Shown: positions 9,245-17,326, numbered from the stretch's first letter. The stretch is 47,394 bases of DNA from Chloroflexota bacterium (GCA_021785175.1 JAJYGH010000044.1:1-47394); one strand, 5' to 3'. Numbers and translations: made by a program. Notes: generated by a model not told the origin, from the letters alone.

Positions 9245-9511
9245 ATGGGCCACGCCACCCGATCGGGACCAGCAACTAAGCTCTCCGGGTCCGACGCGGC
9301 CGCCCCTGGAGGCAGCTACGAGATCGTCGTGGGCGCACGGCTCGGCCGACGCTGGGCTAACGAGTTCGATGGCTTTGAGATGGTCGATGCAGGGGACGGC
9401 ACAACCGTGCTGCGCGGCGCGCCGCACGACCAGGCGACGCTGTTCGGCGTCCTGGGCCGCGTCCGTGATCTCGGAGCGCCACTGGTGGCGGTTCGACGAG
9501 TCCCGGAGTAG
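9245..9511 (+). CDS. 88-aa protein of the same family as 2485-2718
   Basis: The ATG at 9245 follows GGAGG at about 5 nt, which decides it over the longer open frame. After a polar leader the domain reads YEIVVGARLGRRWANEFDGF, then TVLRGAPHDQATLFGVLGRV, then RDLGAPLVAVRRVPE. The core W-x-x-x-F-(D/E)-G and D-Q-A-x-L-x-G-V-L patterns match the protein at 2485-2718. It converges with the MalT-like LuxR gene that ends 36 bp away. The recurring link to LuxR regulators hints at a sensory or signalling role, but no function is known to me. Confidence 0.65.
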   Translation: MGHATRSGPATKLSGSDAAAPGGSYEIVVGARLGRRWANEFDGFEMVDAGDGTTVLRGAPHDQATLFGVLGRVRDLGAPLVAVRRVPE

Positions 9512-9546
9512 CGGGACACCACCCGTATCTCGCGCACTCGCGGCGG

Positions 9547-12237
9547 CTATCGGAGAAGGTCGAGCTCCCGGGCCCTGTTCGCCAGGTTCACCCGGTCCCG
9601 TGCCCCCACCTTCTCGAGCAGGTTGTGCACGTGCCACTTCGTGGTGCCGACTCCGATATACAGCTCGCGCGCGATCTCGTCGTTCGAGAGACCCGCCACT
9701 ACCAACCGCAGCACGTCGAGCTCGCGGGCGCTCAGGGGTTCGAGAGGCACACCGTCCGCGGCGGGTAGGTGGTGCGCGCGAGGGCCGCGGCTCGGCCCGC
9801 GGCCGGGCCGGCCCAGCCGGGCGAGTACGTCGTCGATGAAATCCGGGCTCGCATCGCGGAGGCGCGGCAGCCAGGACTCTGCCACGCGCCGTTCCTCGAG
9901 GAACGGCCGCCGGAGCTGGTCGGGTGCAGCGCACGCGATCGCCTCCTCCATGGCGCGTTCAGCCTCCGTCGTGCGCGCAAGAGCATCCAAGGCGGAGCAG
10001 GCTAGGACCTGCGTGGCCACGAGCCGCCCCTGCCGTCCCGAGGCGCGCTGCCAGGCGGCGAGCGGCTCGAGGATGGAGAGGGCGACGTCGGGGCGTCCGA
10101 GGGCGATGTGTACGGCTGCCTGGGTCTGCGGCCCGATGTCGCTGCCGTGCGCGCGGACGTGGCCGGCGACGACGAGCTCTGGGAGGAGGCGCGCGACGCG
10201 CTCGAGATCGCCGTCCCGCCGGGCAAGCTCGGCCTCGAGGAACGGGATCCCTGCCAGGATCGCATCCGCCCCCAGTCGCGTGGCTTCCTGCCGGTACGCT
10301 TGGAGGCGCTTCCAGGCCTGTGCTCGCTGGCCTGCGGCATGCAGCGCCAGCACCTCGAGGGAGTCGGGAGTCCCGAATTCCACCCGCCGCAGTCCCGCGC
10401 GCCCGCACTCCTGCCGGGCCAGCACGAGCTGTTCGTGGGCGAGCGCGAACTCACCGGCCTCGAATAGGGCCATGCCCAGCCCTTCGTGCACGAACCCGAT
10501 TGCCCCCGAGGCGAACGAGGGCGCAGCGCGCGGTTCGTCGAACGCACGTCGGCAACGCTCCTCCGCTGCTGAGCGGCGACCGAGGATGACCTCCACCTGG
10601 GCCCTGTCGTAGGTCAGGCCACACCAGAGCGCGGAGCCGATTGCGGGGTGCGCGGCCTCCGCGGCCTCGAAGGCCTCGAGGGCGCCGGCGGCATCGTTGG
10701 CGAAGATGGTCTCGCCGAGGGTCATGAGCGCGAGGCTGCGGAAGACGCCGTCCGACACGGGCACGAGATCCACCGCCCGGCGCGCGAGGCGCTCGGTCTC
10801 CGGGCGGTCGAGACGGTTTCCCAGCCACGCCTGCAGGCCGTAGAGCCTACCCGCGCCGGTTGGCCCGAGGAGGCCTGGATCGATCCCCGCACAGGCCGCA
10901 TCGGCGTCGGCCAGCGCCCCCGAGAAGAACAGTGCCCAGGCGCGGATCAGCCGGAGCGTCGGATGCCTCTCGAGCACGTCGGATGGCACGAGGTCGCACC
11001 AGTGCAGGAGCATCCCGACTTCGCCCCGTGCTAGCGTCCCGTCCGCCGCTGCCTCCATGAGGTCTGCCGCCTGGTCGGTTTGGTCGGCGGCGAGCGAGCA
11101 CCGGATCGCCTCCGGCAGGAACTCGTGTTCGGCGAACCACGCCGCCGCGCGCCTCTGCAGCTCGCTCCGCTCGGCCGGGCCGAGTCCCGTGCGCAGGATG
11201 TCGGCGAACAGGGCGTGGTAGCGGTACCACTCCCGGCGCTCGTCCAGCGCGACGAGGAACAGGTTCGACCGCTCGAGGGCGGCGAGCATCACAGCGCTGT
11301 CGCTCCGCCCGGTCAGGGCGTCGCAGAGCGGGGCGGAGAGTCGCTCGAGGATCGCGGTCCAGGTGAGGAATTGGCGGGTCTCATCCTGGAGTTTGGCGAG
11401 TACCTCGTCGGAGAGGTAGTCGAGCACAAAGCGGTCGGTCGCACCGAATGACGCGACGAAGGCGGCCGGGTCGGAACCAGAACGCAGCGACAGTCCGGCG
11501 AGCTGCAGGCCGGCGGGCCAGCCCTCGGTGCGGTCGGTGAGCTGCTCGATGACTGCGGCCGGAAGTGCGAGTTCAAGGGTCTCGGAGAAGAAGCGGCCGG
11601 CGTCGACGGCGTCGAATCGCAGGTCGTCGGCCCGGATCTCGGTCAGCTGACCCCGCGCGCGGAGACGGGCAAGCGGTAGCGGGGGGTCCTCGCGGGCGAG
11701 AATGACCAGCCGGATGTGTCCGGGCAGACGCTCGACTAGGAACGTCACGAGCCCATGGACGCGATGCCCCTTGAGCAGATGGTAGTCGTCGAGGACGACG
11801 ACGAGTGGCTGGGACGCCGATGTCAGCGCGTTCAGGAGCGGGACGAGTCCTGCCCGGTCATCCAGTTGACCAGGACCCGCGGGAGCATCTGCGAACTCGA
11901 CTTCGGGCAGTGCCCGACGGACCGCGGCTGAGAGGTATGCCACGAACCGGGCCGGGTCGCTGTCGTCCTCGTCGAGCGTCAGCCAGGCGGCGCGGGCCGC
12001 GCGAACCGCGAGCCACCCCGAGACGAGGGTGGTCTTGCCGTAGCCGGGAGGGGCGGACACGAGCGTGAGAGCGCACCCCGCGTCGAGGCGTTCGCGAAGC
12101 TGATCTCGTGGCACAGCTCGCGCCCGCGGGGGCGGTGGCGCGTATTTCGTAGCGACCAGCCGTTGGTTCAAGCTCGTGGCTCCGTCAGTTCCACATTTCC
12201 GAAGCGGAGAAGCTGTCGGCGCCACGATCGACGTCAT
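9547..12237 (-). CDS. MalT-like LuxR-family transcriptional regulator (intact)
   Basis: The frame gives 896 aa from the ATG at 12237. A TTG at 12171 with GGAG upstream gives a protein starting MNQRLVATKYAPPPPR, which fits the family N-terminus better. Walker A is SAPPGYGKTTLVSGW and Walker B is LVVVLDDYHLL. These are followed by the winged-helix segment ('TEGWPAGLQLAGLSL'), a long TPR-like superhelix, and a C-terminal LuxR HTH (LSARELDVLRLVVAGLSNDE, then IARELYIGVGTTKWHVHNLL). It is an ATP-dependent STAND activator acting in the cytoplasm on DNA; the inducer and targets are unknown. Length is close to E. coli MalT. It is the intact counterpart of the frameshifted gene at 2839-4949. Confidence 0.9.
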   Translation of the reverse strand: MTSIVAPTASPLRKCGTDGATSLNQRLVATKYAPPPPRARAVPRDQLRERLDAGCALTLVSAPPGYGKTTLVSGWLAVRAARAAWLTLDEDDSDPARFVAYLSAAVRRALPEVEFADAPAGPGQLDDRAGLVPLLNALTSASQPLVVVLDDYHLLKGHRVHGLVTFLVERLPGHIRLVILAREDPPLPLARLRARGQLTEIRADDLRFDAVDAGRFFSETLELALPAAVIEQLTDRTEGWPAGLQLAGLSLRSGSDPAAFVASFGATDRFVLDYLSDEVLAKLQDETRQFLTWTAILERLSAPLCDALTGRSDSAVMLAALERSNLFLVALDERREWYRYHALFADILRTGLGPAERSELQRRAAAWFAEHEFLPEAIRCSLAADQTDQAADLMEAAADGTLARGEVGMLLHWCDLVPSDVLERHPTLRLIRAWALFFSGALADADAACAGIDPGLLGPTGAGRLYGLQAWLGNRLDRPETERLARRAVDLVPVSDGVFRSLALMTLGETIFANDAAGALEAFEAAEAAHPAIGSALWCGLTYDRAQVEVILGRRSAAEERCRRAFDEPRAAPSFASGAIGFVHEGLGMALFEAGEFALAHEQLVLARQECGRAGLRRVEFGTPDSLEVLALHAAGQRAQAWKRLQAYRQEATRLGADAILAGIPFLEAELARRDGDLERVARLLPELVVAGHVRAHGSDIGPQTQAAVHIALGRPDVALSILEPLAAWQRASGRQGRLVATQVLACSALDALARTTEAERAMEEAIACAAPDQLRRPFLEERRVAESWLPRLRDASPDFIDDVLARLGRPGRGPSRGPRAHHLPAADGVPLEPLSARELDVLRLVVAGLSNDEIARELYIGVGTTKWHVHNLLEKVGARDRVNLANRARELDLLR

Positions 12238-13151
12238 CGTCGTCGCGCCTTCCAGTCCCGCACTCAGCTGCCTTCATGCCGATGCCACGCCGGCATTGTC
12301 GCCCGAGCTCCTTCGAGCCTTCCTGCATGGCTAAGCCCGTAGCGCATCCGAAGTTACGGGGTTCAGCTCCATTGTCCCGCTTGGACGGGTCGGTTTTGGG
12401 TCCGTGCAGACACGGTGTCGACGCGACCGCGACAGAGCGCATCGGCCACTCTTGTACATAGATTTGTACATGTAAGGTCTTTCCTATCCGGAGGTGATGC
12501 GATAGCTTGTCGCTAGGTGGCCTGCCCGAGAAGACCTGGCGGTTCGTGAGGGCGGGCCACCGCCATTGCTCCAAGGCGGAGCTGGCAGGAGCCTCCCGGA
12601 GCGGACTCCCGCGGTCGGCCTGATCGCGATCCACCCAGTCTCCGGCGCCGGGATCCAGCGTGATCGTCGGCGACTGAAGCACCTTACCAACCACACAGCG
12701 CTGCCAATCGCGCACATCCATCTCGATGCGTGCGATCGCGCGAGGCGTGCCGCCACCACTGATGCGTGGGCGGAGTCCGGCCGGACCGATGCGGCCGTCG
12801 CGAGGAACGCTCCTCGACGGTCTCGATCGCCGGTCGGCTCCACCCATCACGGGTGCGGCGCGACCGGTCTTCGGGACGTCGGACGTTCTCGCCGACGGCT
12901 CGCTCGACCTGCTCAGGGCTCCACATGACTTCGGGTGGCGGATGACATCCGCGCCGGAACGGAGGTGATGCCCGGGAAGGGTTTGATCGTCGAGCCGGCG
13001 GCCTGCGCGCCCGCCGGTGCATAACCAGCTGTTGCGCGCCGGACCGGAGCCGATCCTCGTCGATCGCACCGAGTCAGGCGTGCCGCGCCTGGCCTCGTCT
13101 GCCTTCGGTCCGTTCCATCGTGCGGCGTTCGACCACACAGGAGAAATTCCG
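12238..13151. other. 900-bp stretch without a supported gene
   Basis: No frame has a convincing start and fold. A minus-strand frame spanning 12185-13192 contains a protein-like piece near 12,520-12,770 (RAIARIEMDVRDWQRCVVGK, then PTITLDPGAG), which could be a decayed gene. A doubled AT-rich word lies at 12452-12475 and is listed separately. The ubiquitin-like gene begins right after this stretch with its own ribosome site. Confidence 0.4.
12452..12475 (+). repeat. Doubled TTGTACAT word ending in palindrome TACATGTA
   Basis: TTGTACAT occurs at 12452-12459 and again at 12464-12471, a 12-nt period, and the second copy runs into the palindrome TACATGTA (12468-12475). The setting is otherwise GC-rich. 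The same two words occur together at 19471-19486 beyond the last gene of the block. It could be an operator, a recombination site arm, or a promoter element (TTGTAC as -35). Confidence 0.5.
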
Positions 13152-13394
13152 ATGCAGACGATGCAGGCACCGATCGAGACGACCAAGGTCATCTACGGCG
13201 TGAACGAGCTCGATCTCGATCTCGCCGGGAAGACCGTCCACGGGATCTGGAAGGCCCTCGAACAGGTCTTCAACATCCCCCGCGACGCGGCCGTCACGGT
13301 CAACGGTGCCCGGGTCGAGGACGACTACCTCGTCCGCCCGGGCGACGAGATCGAGTTCCAGAAGCAGGCAGGGGTCAAGGGCCTCGCGGCCTGA
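13152..13394 (+). CDS. Ubiquitin-like β-grasp protein (PRTRC protein C-like)
   Basis: The protein has 80 aa. The ATG follows AGGAGAAATTCCG, a good site. The domain reads KVIYGVNELDLDLAGKTVHG, then a helix (WKALEQVFNIPRD), then AAVTVNGARVEDDYLVRPGD and EIEFQKQAGVKGLAA. This is the β-grasp order strand-strand-helix-strand-strand, with the 'VNG..V..DY.L..GDEIEF' half seen in MoaD/ThiS and prokaryotic ubiquitin-like proteins. The tail AGVKG resembles the GTKG end I recall for PRTRC protein C; here three residues (LAA) follow. It is first in a cassette encoding E2-like, JAB and E1-like proteins, so it is the likely conjugated modifier. Confidence 0.75.
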   Translation: MQTMQAPIETTKVIYGVNELDLDLAGKTVHGIWKALEQVFNIPRDAAVTVNGARVEDDYLVRPGDEIEFQKQAGVKGLAA

Positions 13395-13412
13395 CGCCTC
13401 GCCAAGCCGGGC

Positions 13413-13456
13413 AGCCCGGAGTCGACGGCACCACGCAGGTGCGCCGGCTCCGGGCT
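13413..13456 (+). terminator. Strong stem-loop between the UBL gene and the rest of the cassette
   Basis: AGCCCGGAG (13413-13421) pairs with CTCCGGGCT (13448-13456), and a smaller GCACC/GGTGC stem can form inside. No T-run follows, so it may attenuate rather than end transcription, or protect the 3' end of a short mRNA for the ubiquitin-like protein. Confidence 0.45.
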
Positions 13457-13493
13457 CCCGCCCCGCAATCCAGTAGAAGGGAGCTCGATCGCC

Positions 13494-14267
13494 ATGCAGT
13501 CGCGCACGTACCTGCGCATCGAGGGCGATTTGGTCTCGCTCGTCAACGAGGTCATCGATCGGGAGGTCATGCTTCCCGATCTGCTGACCGAGCTGACGCA
13601 GAGCCAGATCGCCACCACTCCTCGGCTGCCCACCGGCTGCCGGTACTGGCTCCGCTCGGGATCGATGGACCGGCAGGTCTTCGTCCTCGAGCAGCCACCG
13701 GCCCGCCGGACCATCACCTACCAGGCAAGCCGACGGGCGGGGTCCGAGCCGGTGAGCTACCGACTCGCCCTGCCCTTCGTCATCTTCGTCGTGTCGGTGA
13801 TCGGGGAGCAGATCGAGGGGCTCGCGACCTACTTCCGCACCGCATCGATCCGCTCGCTCGACGATGCGTTGCTCTGCTCCACCCTCCCGAACACCTCGGA
13901 CGACGGGGTCGTCTGCCTGGGCTCGGTCAGGGTGGCAGGCGCCACCGTCGGCGAACGAGTCGATGCCCTCGTCGGCGCGTTCTGGGCGAGTCGCTTCAAC
14001 CAGGACCTGCGCCGTCATCCGCTCCCGTTCACGGGCGGCTTCCGGGCCTGGGCGTCCCGGAGCCGGCACGATCCGCTGGCCGCCCTGTCGCTGCGTTACG
14101 ACCCCTACTGGCGGACCCTCCGCCAGGTCGCAGCCTCGATGGCGGGCTTGAGCCCGTCGGATCTGCCCGCCGGGACTCCCATCCCGGAGGAACCCGCGGA
14201 GTCGGAGGTCCGCACACCGGAACCGCCGGCAATTGAGGAAGGTGAGAGCGATGCTCTCGCTTCGTGA
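13494..14267 (+). CDS. E2-like protein (PRTRC protein B-like, Prok-E2)
   Basis: The protein has 257 aa, starting MQSRTYLRIEGDLVSLVNEV, with GAAGGGAG upstream. The central part (residues ~90-170) reads YRLALPFVIFVVSVI, then LDDALLCSTLPNTSDDGVVC (Cys141 last), then LGSVRVAGAT and a helix ending FWASRFNQDL. The order 'P.vF.......LPN....G.VC.G........FW.S.F' is what I associate with PRTRC protein B and the prokaryotic E2 superfamily, where a cysteine after the 'G-x-V' strand carries the modifier. Cys141 is the best candidate; Cys128 is an alternative. The last ~70 residues are Pro/Glu-rich. The gene overlaps the next one by 17 bp. The E2 call comes from motif order and neighbours. Confidence 0.6.
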   Translation: MQSRTYLRIEGDLVSLVNEVIDREVMLPDLLTELTQSQIATTPRLPTGCRYWLRSGSMDRQVFVLEQPPARRTITYQASRRAGSEPVSYRLALPFVIFVVSVIGEQIEGLATYFRTASIRSLDDALLCSTLPNTSDDGVVCLGSVRVAGATVGERVDALVGAFWASRFNQDLRRHPLPFTGGFRAWASRSRHDPLAALSLRYDPYWRTLRQVAASMAGLSPSDLPAGTPIPEEPAESEVRTPEPPAIEEGESDALAS

Positions 14268-14508
14268 CCACCTCCTCCGCACACCGGCGATCCGACCGAG
14301 GGATCTCGGGCGCTGGATCGCCCCGGCGCTGGGCGAACGGGCGAGACCGCTCTCGACTCCGATCCTGGAGGAGGCGGCGCTCTCGGTGTTCGCCCACATC
14401 GTCGGCGGCGAGCGACCGACCCGCGAGGGTCTCGTCGCGGACCAGCGACGCTTCGAGCGACTGGTGTATCTCGTCCACCGCCTGCCCGAACGGGGAGGTG
14501 GTGAGTGA
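14251..14508 (+). CDS. Unknown 85-aa protein inside the ubiquitin-like cassette
   Basis: The ATG at 14251 has GAGGAAGG upstream, inside the end of the E2-like gene, and its stop overlaps the JAB gene start (TGATG). The sequence MLSLRDHLLRTPAIRPRDLG continues with WIAPALGERARPLSTPILEE and two predicted helices ending in RLVYLVHRLPERGGGE. It is helical, without cysteines, and I cannot assign a family. The tight overlaps on both sides show it belongs to the cassette, perhaps as an adaptor between E2 and its target or as a complex subunit. Its C-terminus GGGE is a coincidence worth noting for a modifier system. Confidence 0.6.
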   Translation: MLSLRDHLLRTPAIRPRDLGRWIAPALGERARPLSTPILEEAALSVFAHIVGGERPTREGLVADQRRFERLVYLVHRLPERGGGE

Positions 14509-15323
14509 TGTTCGCCATCCTCGAAGCCGGCGCGAACGTCGACGGCCGGCCGCTGCCGGCCTTCGTCGTCGCCCGCGACGGGCTCTATCTGCGCAAGCGG
14601 AGCTTGCTGGGCGTCTCGCAGACCAAGGTCGAGCGGGTCGCCCACCTGCCGGCCGAACGCGAGTACGTCGACTACGCGCTGCCCAAGGTCCCCGCGGATC
14701 TCATGGCTCGCGTGGTCGGCTTCTTCCGGGCCGTCTACCGCGAACGGAAGACCGAGGCGCTCGTGCTCCTCGTCTGGCGCTCGGGATCGTTCGATCTCGT
14801 CGTGCCGGAGCAGAAGGTCACGCTCGCCTCGGTACGCTTCGATCTCGCGGACGGTGACCTGCCGGCCGGATCGCGGCTCGTCGGCACGATCCACTCGCAC
14901 GGCGCCATGGGCGCCTTCGCGAGCTCGGTCGACGAGGACGACGAGGCGGAGCTCGATGGGCTCCACATCGTCGTCGGCGATCTCGACCGACGGCCCAGCT
15001 ACGCCGCGGCGATCGTCGTCGACGGCGTGCGCTTCCCGCGCAAGGTCAGTCAGCTCATCGAGCGGCCTCGACGACCCGTCGAGCCGCCCGCTGAATGGCT
15101 GGCCGCCGTCCGACGCGCTCCGGTCAGCCGACCGAAGCTGTCGGCGGTCAGCGGGAAGTCGATCGTCCGTCTCCCGGCCGTCGGGTCTCGACCAAGCAAG
15201 GTCGAGCTCGACGTGCTCCTCGAGCGCGCCGATCGGACCGCAGCTGCCCTCGGCTACCAGCTCACCTACCGGCTCGTGCCCGTCTCGGGCGCGAGCGCGA
15301 AGGGAGGTGGCGCCGATGGCTAG
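14508..15323 (+). CDS. JAB/JAMM metalloprotease-like protein (PRTRC protein A-like)
   Basis: The protein has 271 aa from the ATG at 14508, which follows GGGGAGGTGG and overlaps the previous stop. Residues 126-144 read GTIHSHGAMGAFASSVDED: this is exactly H-x-H-x7-S-x2-D (His129, His131, Ser139, Asp142), the zinc site of JAMM peptidases, and Glu83 (in KTEALVLLVW) is placed to be the catalytic glutamate. The text 'HSHG.mgAF.S..D..DE' is the version I recall from PRTRC protein A. Such enzymes trim or remove ubiquitin-like modifiers. A C-terminal extension of about 110 residues follows. The gene overlaps the E1-like gene by 8 bp. Confidence 0.82.
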   Translation: MFAILEAGANVDGRPLPAFVVARDGLYLRKRSLLGVSQTKVERVAHLPAEREYVDYALPKVPADLMARVVGFFRAVYRERKTEALVLLVWRSGSFDLVVPEQKVTLASVRFDLADGDLPAGSRLVGTIHSHGAMGAFASSVDEDDEAELDGLHIVVGDLDRRPSYAAAIVVDGVRFPRKVSQLIERPRRPVEPPAEWLAAVRRAPVSRPKLSAVSGKSIVRLPAVGSRPSKVELDVLLERADRTAAALGYQLTYRLVPVSGASAKGGGADG

Positions 15324-16017
15324 CCGGATCGTCCTCGTGGGCTGCGGCGGGATCGGGAGCCAGCTGCTCCCGCCCCTCGTGCGCTATCTCGCGAGCAGGC
15401 CCGAACCGCGACCGGTCCTCGTCCTCGTCGACGGCGACGTCTTCGAGGCGAAGAACCTCGTCCGGCAAGCCTGCTCGAGGGGTGATCTTGGCATGAACAA
15501 GGCCGAGGCCCTGGCCCAGGTCGCCCGCGATGCGGGTCTCGCCTGTCAGGCGATCAGCTCGTTCATCGACGAGACAAACGTCCGGCCAATCGTCCGCGAG
15601 GGTGACATCGTCCTCCTCGCGGTCGACAACCACCGCACGCGGGCGCTCATCGACGATCACCTGCGATCGCTCGACGAGGCGACGCTCATCTCCGGCGGCA
15701 ACGACGAGACCGACGGCAACGTCCAGCTCGTCCGCCGTCGCGATGGTCGATCCGTCGACGGCCACCTGACCGAGATCCATCCGGAGATCGGCCGGGCGGC
15801 CGAGCATGAGGAGACGACGGGCGATGGCTGCCAGGTCCTGGCGGCCGAACGACCCCAGCTCCTCGTGACGAACCTGTTGGTCGCGAGCGCGATGCTCGCC
15901 TGCCTCTGGCAGGTCATCGAGCGTGGCAGCGTCCCCTACAGCGAGGTCTACCTCGACGCGATCCAGTGCCAGGCGCGCAGCCGGCCCTGGTTCCGGTTGG
16001 AGGCAGGCGCGCAGTAG
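15316..16017 (+). CDS. ThiF/E1-like adenylyltransferase (PRTRC-ThiF-like)
   Basis: The protein has 233 aa, start ATG at 15316 with AGGGAGGTGG upstream. The Rossmann nucleotide site is IVLVGCGGIGSQLL (Gly9-Ser15); the acidic strand and arginine region is VLVDGDVFEAKNLVRQ; Lys62 lies in MNKAEAL; and the E1 'LLAVDNHRTR' strand follows near residue 100. Cys172 in GDGCQVLAAERPQLLVTN sits where an E1 catalytic cysteine would be expected. These enzymes adenylate the C-terminus of a ubiquitin-like protein and take it as a thioester, here presumably from the 80-aa protein. It is the last gene of the cassette; a hairpin follows 33 bp later. Confidence 0.85.
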   Translation: MASRIVLVGCGGIGSQLLPPLVRYLASRPEPRPVLVLVDGDVFEAKNLVRQACSRGDLGMNKAEALAQVARDAGLACQAISSFIDETNVRPIVREGDIVLLAVDNHRTRALIDDHLRSLDEATLISGGNDETDGNVQLVRRRDGRSVDGHLTEIHPEIGRAAEHEETTGDGCQVLAAERPQLLVTNLLVASAMLACLWQVIERGSVPYSEVYLDAIQCQARSRPWFRLEAGAQ

Positions 16018-16049
16018 GGCTCTGTGTGGATATCGGGTGCACAACCTCT

Positions 16050-16082
16050 GGCCGGGGAGGCGCGAGACCGCGCTCCCCGGCC
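16050..16082 (+). terminator. GC-rich hairpin after the cassette
   Basis: GGCCGGGGAG pairs with CTCCCCGGCC (10 bp), with a further CGCG/CGCG pairing inside and a short loop. It has no T-run. It lies between the E1-like gene and the ATPase and argues that the ATPase starts downstream at TTG 16110. Confidence 0.5.
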
Positions 16083-16109
16083 TACAAGAACCGCAGCGAG
16101 GTCCAGCCC

Positions 16110-17326
16110 TTGGACTCCGTCCGATCCCAGAAGCCAACCGAACAACTCGCGAACCCATTCCGGCCCGGCAACGGGGTGGCGCCGCCATACCTGGCGGGTC
16201 GAAATGCGCTGCTCGGCGAGTTCGATCGGTTCCTCGCCGAGGGCCACCCGCCACACCTCAACTGGACGCTGACCGGCATTCGCGGCACCGGCAAGACCGT
16301 GCTGCTCGGCGAGTTCGCGAGCCGCGGCGAGCGCACAGGCTGGCTCTGCCTCGAGCGCGAGCTCGGCGAACGCCACCGGGACGAGGACAACCTCGTCGAC
16401 GCCGTTCGATCGGACTGTGAGAGCCTCATCCGTCGCTGCGACGCTCTCGCTGGCGTCGGCCAGGCGGTCGAGCGCGGCCTCCGCTTTCTTCGGCCGCGCC
16501 GGGTAACCGTGGCCACGATCGGCGTGGAGCCCTCCTACGAGGTCGACCCGCGAGAGCCGGCTGAAGCACTCGGCGACGCCCTCGCTGAGCTCGACCGAGC
16601 GGTCGCAGGCACGGATCGTCCCGGCGCCCTTCTGCTGTACGACGAAGGGCACCTGCTCGCCGACGATCGGCGCAGGGAGCAGTTCCCGCTGTCGTCTTGC
16701 TCGCCGCACTCGGCCGCGTGCAGCGTGAGGCGCCTCGCCTTCGGGTCGTCCTGTGTGGGCTGCCGACGCTCACGCTGAACCTCAAGCGGGCGCGCACGTA
16801 CGCCGAGCGGATGTTCCGCCATCTCGTCATCGCCAATCTCGAGCGGGGAGACGCCTGGGACGCGCTCGGCATCCCGCTCGCGGGCAGCGGGCGCTCGTTC
16901 GCTCTCGATCTCATCGGCGACATCGTCGAGCAGACCGACGGGTACCCGTACTTCCTGCAGTTCTTCGGCGGCTTCCTCTGCAGCCGGGTGGCCACGCCGG
17001 GCATTGAGCGCGCCGACCTCCGTCTCCTCGAGGCGACCCTCCTCCACGAGCTCGACCTCGCCTTCTTCGAGGATCGCTACGCGATCGCGGGGCCGGCCGG
17101 CCAGCGCGTGCTCGCCGAGATGGCCCGGCGCGGCGGTCGTGTCAGCGCCCTCGAGCTGCGTCGGGCGCTGCCCGAGACCCAAAACGTCGACCAGGTCGTT
17201 GCGCGGCTCCTCGAGCGAGGCCTCATCTTCCGGCCCGGCCGGGGACGCTACGACTTCGCGCTGCCGCTGTTCCGCGCCTACCTCCGCCGCCAGGCGAATC
17301 TCACAGAACTAACGCGAGGCCGATAG
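16110..17326 (+). pseudogene. AAA-type ATPase with winged-helix end, broken by a one-base deletion
   Basis: The first frame begins at TTG 16110 (alternative GTG 16026) and reads NPFRPGNGVAPPYLAGRNAL, Walker A TGIRGTGKTVLL and Walker B ALLLYDEGHLL. At about 16,696 it must shift to the frame LLAALGRVQREAPRLRVVLC, GLPTLTLNLKRARTYAERMF and so on, ending in a winged-helix-like domain (residues ~320-400). Restoring one base (CTG TCG TC- TTG CTC) gives a smooth PLSS-LLAALGRV join, so I read this as one gene of about 405 codons. It resembles ORC/STAND-like AAA proteins found in mobile and defence loci, with role unknown. The break may be decay or an assembly indel. Confidence 0.65.

Noticed and set aside
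12185..13192. Long minus-strand open frame (335 codons)
   Set aside because: Most of it is not protein-like, there is no ribosome site, and it crosses the AT-rich repeats. Only a short inner piece looks coding, so I did not call a gene.
13074..14966. Minus-strand frame of 630 codons opposite the UBL cassette
   Set aside because: It is antisense to five overlapping genes with ribosome sites and motifs, and has no recognisable domain.
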